Source of the DNA: Oxytricha trifallax
Lineage: Eukaryota > Ciliophora > Spirotrichea > Sporadotrichida > Oxytrichidae
Direction: 5' to 3'
Length of the DNA stretch: 64,000 nucleotides
Assembly (NCBI GenBank): GCA_000711775.1
Contig: ARYC01000216.1
Location: 124,001-188,000, forward strand
In this document: positions 12,201 to 24,355 of the stretch, one piece after another
Numbering within the stretch: position 1 is the stretch's first letter
Layout of the letters: every line of letters begins with the position of its first letter
The notes under the pieces: model-generated
Databases searched by the model: none
The model's input: the letters and a program-made list of their open reading frames with translations, nothing else
What the model was told of the DNA's origin: nothing
Position numbers and translations under genes: made by a program

Positions 12201-14103
12201 GATTTAGGTTGCAAAGTTGAAATTCTTAGAAAGTACTACGTTTAGCACTTACACGAGGAAGGTTTCGATCACTCAATTATATTTATTGAGGGACAAAAGA
12301 AGAAAAACCGAGAAATAGATGAGCTAAAGTTTGACCTTATTCATCTAAGATAAAACTATGATGTAGAAATTTAAGCGATGTTTTTAGAGCTTCACAGATT
12401 GAAAGACGAAGTATCTACCATTAAGTAAAAAACTGGAATCAATACTTAGACAAAGATAACTAACAATAATTAATCAAGCAACATTTAAGGAGGTCCTGGG
12501 ACTAAAATTGTTTTAGGAAATAATACAGGTCTAGGAATGAGTAGCATGATATAACAGAAAAGAGATGACAGAAGGTTTGAGCCTTCAATGTCAAGTGCCG
12601 GAAGTGGTATATTTGAAATGAATAGAAGAGGAATTAATGACTTTTTCAGATAAAATTTTAATAACAACGAGAGATAAGTTGGCAGTAACTTAAATTAAAA
12701 TGCCTAGTAATAAAGAATGATACAATTCGCGAACTCTACTGATTCAAATGTAGTTGCCAATTCTAATACTGCTTCTTTGGCATAGAGTTAAAGTGCCCAG
12801 TCTTTTGACATCAATAACTAGCAACAAAATAGACTTGGATCAAACGCTAATAATTAGAATAATAGAGATATTAATTCAAACTTGAATTAAAATGCATAGA
12901 TGCAGAAGGCTAGATTGGAAAATAGAGCTAACACACTATTCACAGTTTTACAAGGCTCATCATAAGGTTAAAACTATAACTAAGATAGTTGGGGAATGAA
13001 TGCAGAACATATTTTATTTTTATGGTGGTCTTTATGGTGACAATTCTCATAGAGGAAGAATACCAATGATCCCCAATTCAAACAGACTCTCAGACTATGC
13101 CCCAACTACCAATAATAATAATAGTCAATAAAATTAAAACAACTTAAACAATAACCCTTTCCTCAGAGATAACTATCCAATCGGAAACATGCAAAATGAC
13201 GCTGAGCGCAAGAATCATCTAGCTCTCTTGCTTGGAAGCATGAACGCCTCTCTTGATTCTAATTCAAAAATCAGTTATAATAATGCTAGCAATCAAAATA
13301 CTCAATAGAACAACAACTAGAATAACATTAATAATGCCAATAATATCTAGTAGCCATAATTGCATAACAATATCAATAATGATTAGCCTAGCGTCCAATA
13401 ATAACTTTACCAATCCTATCAAAATTTATACTTTAAATCCAGTGAAAACTTTGATGAGTAAAGAATGAGCTTTGGCAACGCAAACTCTAATCATGGTGGA
13501 AATGGAATGAACTAGGCTTCTTCAAATATCCAGGGAAATATCAATAATAATGCTGGAAGACCAAGTGGATTGGGGATGAGCAGTTTGAATGACCCTTTAA
13601 ACTAGAGTAACATTCTCAATTTAAATGCAAGAGCAATGAAAAATAGCAATCAAAGTGAACAGAGCAGAAACTCGATTAATTACAACTAAAACCCGATTAA
13701 CAACAATACCACGACAGCTTCCTTTTTCAACAATAATAATAACACCAATTAGAGAAGACTTTGGACGAAACCAAGCATTACAACTCAAAATCAACCCTTA
13801 ACTAAATCCATGGCTTCTTGTGGTTTGGTGGGACTTAGTGGAATGAACGATCCATGCGATACCTCCTCAAGAAACAATATCAGTAATCTTAACAACAACA
13901 ATAATAGTAATGTCAACAGGAACACCAATAATTAGATTCATCATCATGCAGAGATGCAAGACTTAGATTCCTCAAATGTCATTTATGATGATGACTTTGA
14001 GATTGAGAAATAATTTTTTATTTATTTTTCAAAAATATGCATAAGGCTTATTTAAATAAGAAAAATTTTCAAAATAAACTTATTTTACTCATTTGTTAAA
14101 TGA
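6204..14103 (+). CDS. RING finger / TRAF-type zinc finger protein, Asn/Gln-rich, ~1552 aa
   Basis: Probable E3 ubiquitin ligase. The RING finger (11395-11515, about residues 650-690) shows CPICLD, PCCHNLFCEEC and CPLC. About six TRAF-type CxxxxC...HxxxC units follow to ~12260, then a coiled coil (KNREIDELKFDLIHLRQ region, ~12290-12430) and a long Asn/Gln/Ser-rich tail with poly-Asn tracts. The N-terminal ~650 residues are also Gln/Ser/Asp-rich. Introns are 8561-8595 and 8837-8912. Inferred IESs are 6459-7993, 9576-11125 and 11276-11319. A one-base frame change near 13009-13021, in a T-rich run, separates SWGMNAEH from YGGLYGDN. Allowing for it, the total is a whole number of codons. The start at 6204 is the first in-frame ATG after an upstream TGA; an earlier MDS elsewhere cannot be excluded. 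Confidence 0.8.
6459..7993. other. IES in RING gene, pointer AAAAG
   Basis: AAAAG at 6454-6458 and 7989-7993 lies in equal codon phase. Removal of 1535 bp joins YQLFSKK to RSSIHTKERNN. The IES carries the 989-bp foldback element at 6665-7653. Confidence 0.65.
6665..7653. repeat. Foldback element, 433-bp near-perfect arms
   Basis: 6665-7097 is the reverse complement of 7221-7653, with a 123-bp loop. The arms begin ATTAATCTAGTATAATT. No transposase frame was found. The whole element lies inside an IES of the RING gene, so it would be removed from the macronucleus. Confidence 0.85.
9576..11125. mobile_element. Foldback element acting as IES, pointer GATAT / TA
   Basis: The coding frame breaks at GATAT (9571-9575) and resumes after GATAT (11121-11125). 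Keeping one copy gives the in-frame join QRI-LVHEEI. The arms (about 9572-10010 and 10692-11125, ~435 bp) are inverted copies that start TATCTGTTCTGACCGAGACC and continue with C-rich/G-rich tracts; the loop is ~680 bp, AT-rich and non-coding. The TA within the flank fits a Tc1/mariner-type target duplication, but no transposase is present. Confidence 0.8.
11276..11319. other. IES in RING gene, pointer CAATC
   Basis: CAATC at 11271-11275 and 11315-11319. Removing 44 bp joins RGDN to LKFQNSSNHGPL in phase, directly ahead of the RING finger. Confidence 0.7.
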
Positions 14104-14489
14104 CAATTCAAAAGAAAGGTAAAGATTAATCAAATTTTTTTATATTAATGAGATTTTTCATTGATTCATATTCAAATTAGTCAAATGTGTATATTTATAA
14201 TATTATTAGAAAAGGAATTTCATTATTATTATTATTAATTTTTGTATTATAAGCAGATTATTAATTTGGACAATTTAATGAGTTAAACAATTAATAGATT
14301 TAAATTGAAATTAAATACCCATGTAACAAATACAGCTATTTCATAATAAGATCTGCGATAATTTTAATTGTTATTCCCTTAAATTTCATGTGACTCAGTA
14401 ATTTTGTTTTTCCTCTTCAATCTCAAAATCTCTATAAAAATTAACTTAAAACCCACATATTTTATGAAATATTAAAGTAGTTTAATTTG
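14104..14489. other. AT-rich spacer, no gene seen
   Basis: Spacer between the RING gene and the HDAC segments. It contains a short ATT microsatellite near 14220-14236 and no supported coding frame. Confidence 0.5.
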
Positions 14490-14513
14490 ATTTAAAAGAT
14501 CAAAAATATAATA
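14490..14513 (+). repeat. 24-bp pointer, HDAC MDS2 side
   Basis: Identical to 29621-29644 over 24 bp and in the same orientation. Flanking bases differ on both sides. It lies at the exact start of HDAC coding homology here and at the exact end of it at the other locus. Confidence 0.85.
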
Positions 14514-15387
14514 TATGATCCGAAGTACAAAGATAAGGAGACACTCCTTGCATTGCATCATAATACTTTCAGGTTTCAAAAGGATACTTATTTATTATTT
14601 ATTTATTAGTTTTTTTAAACTTATGAGAACAAACATACAGCTACATCAGCTTATATGTCAGCTGGAGGTGCTATAGAAGGCACAAGAGCAGTGTTGAATA
14701 ATGAAGTAGATTCGGCATTTTGTATTTAAAATACATATTTCCAAAATAATTTCATCAATTTTAATACATTAAGATTTCTCCTTTTTCTAGTCAGCTATTA
14801 CTATTTAAAAATCAATCATCTAATATTTTAACGAATAAGTTTTTTTTAAGGTTTACAAATTATTAGACCTCCGGGCCATCATGCCTCCTGTTAAAATGCA
14901 GCTGGTTTTTGTTTCTTCAATATTGCCAGCATTTTTAAAAAATCTAAATCTTAAAATAAGTTTTTGAAATAACTTTTTTACAATAACGCAGCCGTAGCAG
15001 CGAGATATGCTCAGAAAGAATTTGGAATAAAAAAAGTAGCAATTTTCGATTGGGATGTGCACGTAGGCGATGGTACGAGTGATGTATTTTACGAGGATGA
15101 TTCAGTTCTCTATATGAGTATTCACAGATTCGATAATGGAGCTTTTTATCCAGGACCTGCTGGCAAACATAATAAAGTTGGAGACCATAAAGGTAGAGGG
15201 TATATAACAAAATAAAAAAAATATACAATTCATTGCATATTACTAAATTATAACATTCATTTCCCATTCAATGTCGAGAAAAATCATAAGAATTTAGTAG
15301 GAGACACAGATTACATTTACGCTGTTGAGCAAGTTTTTATTCCTTTAATAAAGGAATTTCAACCTGAGTTCTTTATTATTTCAGCTG
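14490..15387 (+). CDS. Class II histone deacetylase, middle segments (MDS2-6) of a scrambled gene
   Basis: Carries residues ~182-390 of the 602-residue HDAC, between the 5' part at 28824-29644 and the 3' part at 23634-24355. Visible motifs: RPPGHHA with the catalytic His pair, CFFN, the zinc-ligand motif DWDVH, VLYMSIHRFDNGAFYP and, completed across the large IES, SAGFDSALGDPLG. Four small IESs interrupt it: 14592-14624 (pointer ACTTAT), 14727-14861 (ATT), 14923-14985 (CAATA) and 15205-15252 (TATA). The segment cannot be translated from its own locus because its 5' end lies ~14 kb downstream. Class II (HDAC6/HDA1-like) is judged from motif wording. The usual DVHHGNGT reads DVHVGDGT here. Confidence 0.9.
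14592..14624. other. IES, pointer ACTTAT
   Basis: ACTTAT at 14586-14591 and 14619-14624 in the same phase; removing 33 bp joins QKDTY to ENKHTATSAYMS. Confidence 0.75.
14727..14861. other. IES, pointer ATT
   Basis: Removing 135 bp joins DSAFCI to IRPPGHHA. The pointer is only three bases, so the boundary is set mainly by HDAC family alignment. Confidence 0.65.
14923..14985. other. IES, pointer CAATA
   Basis: CAATA at 14918-14922 and 14981-14985; removing 63 bp gives CFFNNAAVAARYAQ, the expected HDAC sequence. Confidence 0.8.
15205..15252. other. IES, pointer TATA
   Basis: TATA at 15201-15204 and 15249-15252. The 48-bp IES is a multiple of three and stays open in frame, but its removal restores KGRGYNIHFPF, the HDAC consensus order. 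Confidence 0.7.
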
Positions 15388-15781
15388 AATTATAAAAATA
15401 ACACTTAAAATCACTCTATTAATAAATTACTAAAAATATATGTGAAAATAGAAATAAATAGGATGATCAATTTAATACTAAAATTAATAGATTTATTAAG
15501 ATAAATATTATCGGTAGTTTAAATTATTTAAACTATATTCATAATTTATGATAGATAGATTCTCTAATAGTATAATAAAAGGCTTAATAGAGATACTTTG
15601 AAGATTTTTATGTATTCTCGAATGTTATAATTCTTATATAATAAAAAAATTAATAAATTTAATAATCAAATTAATTTCTTTCTAAACCATTCAATCTTGC
15701 CCTTCATTTTATTAATCTATATTTTAGAAATTTAAATTTCTATCTTAAACTTATAAATAAAATATAGAATTTTAACAATGA

Positions 15782-17265
15782 TAATTTTGCTCAATCTAAA
15801 AAGAAATTTAATGAGAAATTTTGACAACAATAATTGTGCTATTAAAATTGAAGAAAATTTCTTAGCTTTCAACTTTAAAGCATATTTACCAAATGCCATT
15901 CCATAAGATTAGAACTCTAGAGATGCGAGTTAAAATTATTAATGTTGTAACTTACTAGCATAATCTTTAATTTTCTATTTAATTCAAGCTAATAATTTAT
16001 TAAATATCTTAAGAACATAATACTCATAAGTAATTCTACTAATCCCCAAATACCAATCATCTCAACTGTCTTGACTCATACACTTAATTCAGCTTATTAT
16101 TTAAAATATATAGATTGGATTTATATTAGTGGTATTTTAATACAAATTTTATATATCAGCAGTTAAAACTACCAATAATAGCCTAAAGAGAGAAAGCATA
16201 TTGCAATTTAAAATTCTAATTATCTACAGCAAGTTCATAATTTCAATCTTGATGGACATTAAAATAGTTTTATAACTACTACAACAAATGACCCTAAAAT
16301 TAATATTATAAGTGATAATCTTAAATTCTAAATTGTGCTTCCAAGTCATTTAGCTTAAAATATTAATGACACGTCATACTGCTAGTGTGAATATTTGTAT
16401 TAATTAATAAATGCTTAATTGATAATTAATTAGAATAGTCGGTATATGATACTCCTTAAACAACAAATCTGAAGGCTTTTGGATAATTTGAGAAATATCA
16501 AAGCAATTAAAATATTTAGGAATTTCCCTTAGTTAATTACTAAAATATTTAACCTTACAAATAAGAATATGAGGGGGTCTAGCAATAAAATATTAATTAA
16601 AAGGACTTTAAAAATTCACATTATCTCAGCTCACCTATAAAATCAAATGATTTTAAGGATACATAGAAAAACTTCAAAATAGAAAATTAAGAGTAGAGTA
16701 CTGACTATATTTCTGATTTTGAATTGATAAATAAAAAATTAAATAAATTAAGGATATTATAACTAATTAATTATATATCAATATATTGATAAAAAGAGTA
16801 TTCCCTCAAACAATCGTAGATTCCTTGATAAGCTATGATGTTATAAATGGAGCTTAGTTTGACTAAATTCCTAAAAATATATGAATTTTTACTTATAATT
16901 TAAGATTGAAATATAATAATTATCTTAGACTCTAAATATAAACAAGAATATCTTATATCAGAGAACTTTAATAATTTTAGAATGATAAAATTTATAAACC
17001 CATCTACCTAAAGGCAAGTATAAATATTCAAAATGCGATTACGAAGGGTGTCATAAAATTTTCAGAAAGCTTCATAATTTCTCTGATCATACCAGGATTC
17101 ACACGAGGGAAAGACCATAAAATTTTATATAATTTTATGTTTATTTTTAATCTAAATATACCATTCCAATGTCATTTATGTGATAAGAAATTTAGTCAAA
17201 CATCAAATTTGAAAAAACATTTTGAGACTCATACAAATATACGAAGATTTCATTTACTAAATATT
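15782..17265 (+). CDS. C2H2 zinc finger gene 1 (MDS pieces, third finger not found)
   Basis: Likely DNA-binding protein. The N-terminal pieces (15782-16410, 16440-16731) are Asn/Gln/Ser-rich and loosely placed. Supported joins are pointer ATTGATAAA (removing 16732-16793), CCTAAA (16876-17012) and ACCAT (17119-17164). They produce DQIPKGKYKYSKC, then finger 1 (CDYEGCHKIF...HTRIHT) and finger 2 (CHLCDKKF...HFETH), ending THTNIRRF. The paralogous gene 2 has a third finger joined after the same point, but no third finger is visible here up to 19.5 kb. The gene is therefore truncated, or its last MDS lies elsewhere. The upstream start is uncertain. Confidence 0.7.
16732..16793. other. IES, pointer ATTGATAAA
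   Basis: Nine-base repeat at 16723-16731 and 16785-16793 in equal phase; removing 62 bp joins DFELIK to RVFPQTIVDS. Confidence 0.7.
16876..17012. other. IES, pointer CCTAAA
   Basis: CCTAAA at 16870-16875 and 17007-17012; removing 137 bp gives FDQIPKGKYKYSKC. Confidence 0.7.
17119..17164. other. IES between zinc fingers 1 and 2, pointer ACCAT
   Basis: ACCAT at 17114-17118 and 17160-17164; removing 46 bp restores the standard finger linker HTRERPFQCHLC. Confidence 0.8.
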
Positions 17266-19559
17266 AAACCCAATATAGTAAATTGAAAAATAAATTTTAA
17301 ATTAAAGTAAATTTGAATCTTATTAAATTCATGTAAGTTATCAATATTATCAATAAAGCATTAATAGCGGCAATAATCATAAGAGGAAAATTAAATTATG
17401 AGAAATTTATGAAAAAATAAAAAATACTTATTAAATTAAAAAGTCTCACAGAAATCTACACATTTTAGCAATTAAATTGGAGTAAATAAAATAGTTGTGA
17501 AAGGAATCCATAGTTTGAAAAAATAAAATCAACCCTTTGTAATTATTATTATTTAAATTTCCAGCCAATAAGCTTACTTTTCTTATTTTCTTATCATGTT
17601 TCAAAATTCATACAATATATAATTAGTAAATTTAAATATCTCCAAAGCATAAAAGTCCTTTAATAATTTATGACTATCTGGTCTCATAGAATTAAAAATA
17701 CCAAATGATATGTTTTAAATTAATTAAAAAATTCCTATTATAATTTTAAATTTTAAGGGCAACGATTGTGACAATCTAAAAATAAATAAAAAAAGAGAAT
17801 TTATTGGAAACAAGTTATTTTATTTTTAAAAATTGCTAATAGCAAATAGGCACAAAAGCAAAAACACTTAAAACTAAAGTTTCTTCTATCTTAAAAAAAT
17901 ATGTTTACAATACATTTTATTAAAATTTTAAGAGAATCTCTAGATACTTCAATGCGGATTATTGTTAATTTCAATCATGATTATAATTGACATGAGTTTT
18001 TATTATATCATACTAATTCAAGATTACTATATATTTTATTTTAGTTTATTACCATTACTATCTAAATGGTTTTAAGGATTTAAAGAATATTTTAAGGAAT
18101 TATGTTTTATTATAAATTATTTTTATTTATATTGCCTTTTTTGTCCGAAATAATTCTCGAATTCTTATAACTTGAAATTTTTTAAATTATGGTAGGTTAA
18201 TATATAGTATAATACTTATTAACCGCCCTAATATAAAATCAGATTGGGTAGAGTAAATTAAAAATAATCTGAAAATAAGCATTTTAATTTTAGAATAAAT
18301 TTCTTGGTATTTTCTTAGATTAAATATAGAGTACATTATACTCTTTTACTCAACTACCTAATTATTTACAATTAACTTGAAAATACATTAGAGAAATCAT
18401 ATTAGAGCTGCTTTACAATCTTAAATCAATGATCATCACTGATTAAAGAACGATTAATATTCCTAATTTCTAATTGTTTTTGGTTTTTAAATTTAATTTA
18501 TATAATAATAGCAATTATGCTTCAGATGATATTCAAACTAAATAGTAAATTTATTTAAGTCAACTCATATTATTATTATAGTAAATAAATATATAAATTA
18601 ATCTCAATGAATGATATATTAATTATAATGAATAATTAATTCAAATTTAAATGCAATAATATTTTGTTTAATAATATATTCTAATCATTTATTACATTGT
18701 TGGAATAGTTTTAATTCTTCAACATACATTATAAAAACAACGAATTCAGAAATAATATTAATGCTTATCGTGTTTTATAGACTACTAAATATATATGAAA
18801 TATGGTAATCTAAATATTCAAATATAATACATAAGATAATATATGATTTAAAAACTTAAGAATTTTTATTATTTACTAACATTATTGATTAACCTTTTCT
18901 TAATCAAAATCCCACTAACTTTTTGAAAGAAATAGTATTTTTTATTTTTAAAACTTAAGTTAAAAGTGCAAATATTTTAGAATAAAATAAATTACAAATT
19001 TTATTGAGTTTCCATAACCAGTTATTTTAAATAGCTATTTATAAATGTATAAAATAAATTAGTGATTTCTTAAAACAATTGTATAATAAACTTATTTTGA
19101 ATAACAAATTTACTGGCTGAGATTTATTCAGATATTTCAAAAATATTAATGTGTAAGTGTACCCTGCTGACACTTATAATGTGTCTCTTCTTAAATACTC
19201 ATAAATAAAATATGCTTCAAAAATTAAATGATAAGGAGATTTATAAATATATTTGATTTAAACTTAAATGATAAAATCAATAAAATTTATTATTAGATTT
19301 CAAAAAAATTTATAAGTTTACAAGTATAATTATTTACACAATTTAAATAGTGACTAATTTTATATAAATATTAGTATTAATTAATGTTTCAGGGATTTAA
19401 TATTCTATTACCTTTTTTTTATCATATTTAAATTTTGTATGATAGATGAAACTTTTATTTGAAATTGTTTAATTACCCTAATTAAAATTAGAAAACATTT
19501 CCTAAAATATTTTTAAAGTTAATTTTATATCTTAATATTATTTAATTACTTTAAACTAA
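17266..19559. other. AT-rich IES interior, no gene seen
   Basis: Over 2 kb of very AT-rich sequence without long frames or clear repeats. Searched by eye for the missing third finger of zinc finger gene 1; none found. Confidence 0.5.
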
Positions 19560-22500
19560 TTTCTCATAGACTTTTCTTCTAAGCTTCAACTGTAGCATAA
19601 TGTAGACTAATCTTCATTTTAGCAATAACTTTCATATTGATGAAATTAATTTAAAAACTTATTACTATTATTTCATATGAAATCTTTAACAATAAAATAT
19701 AATTAATGAAATGAATATAATAAATTCGCTTAATATTTATTCAAATAAATGACGTTATCATGTTTTTTATTGATATTTAGATGAATTATTTGTTTTTTCA
19801 AATAATTATAATTATTTTAATCATTTTTATTGAAAATTTTTCATAATTATATATTTAATTTAGGAATAAAAATCATCTTCCGTCACAGCAATAACCATCA
19901 GTAACTAATTTTAAATTTTTTAAATTAGATTAACTTCCTGGCAATTAGTTGAATAATGCTAACCTTTTTAGAAATAAAATCCTCAGTATAACACCTACTA
20001 AACAAACTCTGGACCTTCATCATCTTAATAATAAAATATATATAAATAATCATCTTGTGTGGACCTTGTTCAAAATAATCATTAGATTATATCTTCAATG
20101 GTTAGCCAGTTATATCAAATAGAACCTCCTCAACACAATTAAATATTATATGTCCAACTTCAGGCTTTTTATAATATATAAAGTTAAATATTATGGTTAA
20201 AAGTAAACATACAATAAATATAAGCTCCCCAGTAAATAAATGTTTCAAATGTTCTCATGAAAGCCTAACCGAATTATGAGAATAAATTAAACTAACCGCT
20301 TGAAAAGACAGCTACCTAGAGTTATATAAAATAATCTATGTTGCCAAAGTGCTCTTACAATAATATATAAAATAAATATTTAAAAATCAATTAAATCGTA
20401 TATAATTATATGAAGACTAGATAAAATTTGACTTCACCGCCTACCGAGTTAATAATAACTTAGCAATTTATATAAAGTATATAAAATTTTGATTTTTTAA
20501 AATATAATTTTATTATGAATCCCGCTAAATATGCCAATGGCATTGTAAAAATCTAACTAAATCTTATTTTAATTATATATATATAATTTTTTAAGCACTT
20601 TAAGATTAATCATAAAGTAAAAATTAATCGTTGTAGAAAGGAATCTACGATTTTTTGAAAATAATGATTTGTTCAAGCAATCATAAAAATGTTACAATGA
20701 TGTGGACTCCTCGTAAAATTTCCCTGTTCACTCCTCCACAAATTAATTTTAAAGCTTCGGCAGATCTGGATTTCCAACAAAACAAGAGAATATTTTTATT
20801 GTATTATTAATTAATTGTACAAAGTTTATTATTCATTTCATAAATACATAAATTAATTGAGAATAATTTATTTTCGAATTAAATGATAGATAACTCAAAA
20901 TATAAACATACAATTTTTACAGATTTAAAATAAAATGATATATTTCAGATTGATCATCTTTAATAGCCTCCCCAATTAAATTCGAACTATGACTATGATT
21001 AATTGTTATTAAGGAGTGAAAAATGCCAAAATTAATTACGCTCAAAGCTTTATTTTCAATATAATTTAGAAGAAAATGTGTTATAAAAAAGGAGAAGATA
21101 AATAAATTGCAAAAAATTATCTTTTATTGTTGGTTTTAAAAATTATTTATAAAAATTTAAAAATCATTTGCAAACAAATATATTATTATTTTAACTTCAC
21201 TTTTTATAGAATTTAAAATTAGCTTTATTATATATATATTTTAATATATTTAAAGTTATAGCTTCTAAACAAGGAAAAATAATAATTTTGTGATGAAACT
21301 TTAAATATTATAATAATAATAACGACTTAGAAATTCAATAATTATTATACTTTATTAATTTCATAAAATGTTTTCTAAATATTAATTTAAAAATACTGTA
21401 TAATTTCTTAAAAAGACAATAATTGAGGTTTATTAGCCACATTATTCTTTGAAATGTATTATATTTTTATTTTTTTAGTTAAACCAGTTATGTAAAAATA
21501 CCAAAATTACAGTTAAATAACTTTCTCTTGAATTTAAAATTATTACTTAGTAGATAATTTTTTCAATTCAAATAGAATTAAATTATCGTATTTTTGCAAT
21601 AATAATTATGATGACCTCCTCTCAAAGTCCAATAATTATTATGATAATATCCTTTTTTTAAAAAATATTTTATATATTAATTTATAAATATCAACCCAAC
21701 TGGATCAGAATTAGAGGATCCAATCTGTGTTATTAAAAGATTGCTGGCTAACTACTACTTAAAAAATTAGCATAAAACTCCAAAATATAAGATCATTCAG
21801 GGAGCCGACTATTCACCTGATTTAATTCATATTACTAAAATTGGCATATAAAATAGGTAAAATTTAAATTTAATCATATTAAACAATTAAAATGAGTTTA
21901 AAGTGAATTTAAACAAATCCTTAATAGTCATTCATATTAGTTTTTTAGAACAATACACTTAAATTAATAGTATAAAAAATATTAAATTGTTTGTTAAAAT
22001 TATAAAATGTTGAGAAAATTTACTAGGAGACTTTTAATGATAATTACTGATAAAATCATTTAATATTTCATATATCTTTTTGTATTTTTAAAGATATATG
22101 TTTAAATAATATAAAGAATAATTAGCTCCCTAGCGAATTCACCGAATTCAGGGTAATTAAATTTGTCAATCCCTAAACTAAGCGTCACACGCAAGTTTTG
22201 AAATGCGATAGAGAAGGGTGCAAGAAGATCTTCAGAAAATGGCATAATTTTACCGATCATTCAAGAGTACACACCGGAGACAAGCCTTTTAAATGCTCAG
22301 AATTACATCAATTAATTTAAATTAAATGTTTTAATAGTATATAATAAATGAAATAATTAATGAGAATGTCCATTAGCATTTGCCCAAATTGCTAATTTGA
22401 ATAAACATATGGACATCCACAAAAATATTAAGAGATATTTTAAAAATATAAATTTCCTCATAAAATGATTTAAACTATTTTATTATAAATTATAATTATA

Positions 22501-23028
22501 GATTAATATTTTAAAGTATTAATTTATTTACATTTTTGAGATGTAATAAATTTAATGCATCTAAAGTTTTTTAGATATTTTTATTAACTTTGACAAAATT
22601 TATATATAAATTATATTAGAAGTAATAAAAAAAGATTAATAGAGAACTTATTTGAAATTTGATATAATTTATTAATTTTTAAAAATACAGGTAAAATGGG
22701 TTGCGCATTTTTAATATAATATGAAAATTATGCTATTTTTAATAATTTCAAAATTTAAATTCCCAATAACTAATTAAGAGATATTCTTGTAATTTTTGCG
22801 GTAAAAGGTTTGCTAATAATCACAACCTTAAGGTAAACTGGCCTTTTTTATTTTTATTTATATGTCCACATTTAAATAATTTCAAAATTAGGACTTTAAC
22901 TTTAAATTTGGGGAACGAATATATATATCATTTATTTTATGAAAATAATTGAATAAAAAGAAGAAAATAGGCCTATATTTAAATTTATATTCATTTTTTA
23001 GTGTCATGTCAAGAAGCACAATTTATGA
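19560..23028 (+). CDS. C2H2 zinc finger gene 2 (in MDS pieces), nested in HDAC IES
   Basis: Paralogue of gene 1. Gln/Asn-rich N-terminal pieces lie around 19560-19640, 19860-20500, 20690-20810, 20945-21120 and 21690-21860; their joins are not resolved. The C-terminal part is clear: finger 1 CDREGCKKIFRKWHNFTDH...H (22205-22270), linker HTGDKPFKCSE, finger 2 CPLAFAQIANLNKHMDIH, finger 3 CNFCGKRFANNHNLKCHVKKH and TGA at 23026. Two IESs (22303-22366, pointer AGAA; 22440-22785, 13-bp pointer ATTAAGAGATATT) and a GT-AG intron (22833-23001) are removed to obtain this. Probably a transcription factor. Confidence 0.75.
22303..22366. other. IES, pointer AGAA
   Basis: AGAA at 22299-22302 and 22363-22366; removing 64 bp creates the CSEC half of a C2H2 finger. 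Confidence 0.75.
22440..22785. other. IES, pointer ATTAAGAGATATT
   Basis: Thirteen-base repeat at 22427-22439 and 22773-22785; removing 346 bp gives KNIKRYSCNFCGKRF. Confidence 0.85.
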
Positions 23029-23633
23029 GAATAAGAGAAAATAGGCACATAATTTATTATAAATTTATATGATTTTTTGAATGCATTAAAAAGAATTGCA
23101 CACGCTTAATCGCTGAGCTTTAAACATTAAAGTATATTTTATAATTAATATATTTCAAAAAAAATGATTTATAAATATTGCAATAACATATAAGAACCTA
23201 TTTAAGTTATTGGATTGATAAACGGGTTTCAAAATTTCACATTCAACTAATTACAAAATTGCTTAAACTTTAAAATAAAATAATATATATTTATGGGTAG
23301 GGGGGGATTAAAATAATTATTTTAAACTATTCATGGTCTTAACCTAGATAAAATATTTATATTAATATTTGAAACTAGAGTAACTATATTTGTTATTACT
23401 ATTGCTTGAATTGTAATGTTATGTAAATACTCATTGGAAAATATTTAAATATATTTCAGTAATATTATTAAGCTTTCAAATCGTATTCTAATAATTATTT
23501 ATATGATAATAAATATAATTAATATTTGAAAAATCATTATTGAGTTATGTTACTATATTTTTTATTATCTCAAAGTAATGTATCTCACTATTAATAGTAT
23601 AACAATTCAATATTTTTGAATGAGATTTAATTA

Positions 23634-24355
23634 TATTATTTCAGCTGGATTTGACAGTGCACTTGGTGACCCCCTTGGTCAAGTAGGAGTGACTCCCCTT
23701 GGCTATGCGTACATGACTTAAGTGTTCCGTTAGCTATGCCCCCGCACAGTTGTACTTTTAGAAGGCGGGTACGATTTACATGCTTTGAGTGTCAGCTCAG
23801 AGGCTGTAGTTTAAATGCTGAGAATTCACACTAATGATTCCGAAGGAGTTGATAATTACATACATCAACTACATTGTGAGAATGTTGAAAGGGAAGCCAT
23901 AGAAGATTCAAATATGATAAAGTTAAATTTATTATTTAGTTTTATAGATCCCATGAAGCAAATTAATATAGAAACTCTGCCTAAACATGGCATGGAGCAG
24001 ATGCGCATTAAATCTCTGATACATCCTAGAGAATCATTTAAGCAAACTGCTTCGAAATTAGCGAAGGAATTACTTAAAAAGTGGCCATTTATGGAACATT
24101 TAATTTTTGAGAAAATTAGGAGGAAGAGCAGTGCAGTGAAAAGTGATTATAGTAGTGATGATAATCAAAAAGATTATTTTGAATTAAACTGTAATAAGTA
24201 AAGTTTCCTTATTTAAAGCAACAATTTTTATTTATAAAGAATTATTTGTGATGAATGACAGTCTTAATGGTCTTGGTCATTTGAGAAAGATAGGCAGATC
24301 ACAAAGCCATTAAGTAGAAGATCCAATAGAAGAGGAGGATGTAAACCAATAATGA
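23634..24355 (+). CDS. Class II histone deacetylase, 3' segment (last MDS)
   Basis: C-terminal part of the scrambled HDAC. It starts in the 14-bp pointer shared with 15374-15387 and continues SAGFDSALGDPLGQVGVTPLGY (zinc ligand Asp), then LLEGGYDLHALS with the active-site loop. It ends in a charged C-terminal extension after a GT-AG intron at 24198-24261 (GTAAAG...GACAG), with TGA at 24353-24355. Summed with the other segments, the coding length is 603 codons including stop. The deacetylase acts on histones or other acetyl-lysine proteins with zinc. In other organisms class II enzymes can also be cytoplasmic; location is not shown by this sequence. Confidence 0.9.

Larger units (their letters stand above)
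15388..23647. other. 8.26-kb IES in HDAC, pointer TATTATTTCAGCTG, with nested genes
   Basis: The 14-bp repeat at 15374-15387 and 23634-23647 marks the ends. Removing one copy plus the interior gives PEFFIISAGFDSALGDPLG in frame. The interior is very AT-rich but holds MDS-like coding pieces of two C2H2 zinc-finger genes on the same strand, so it is both eliminated DNA for HDAC and host to other gene segments. Confidence 0.85.
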
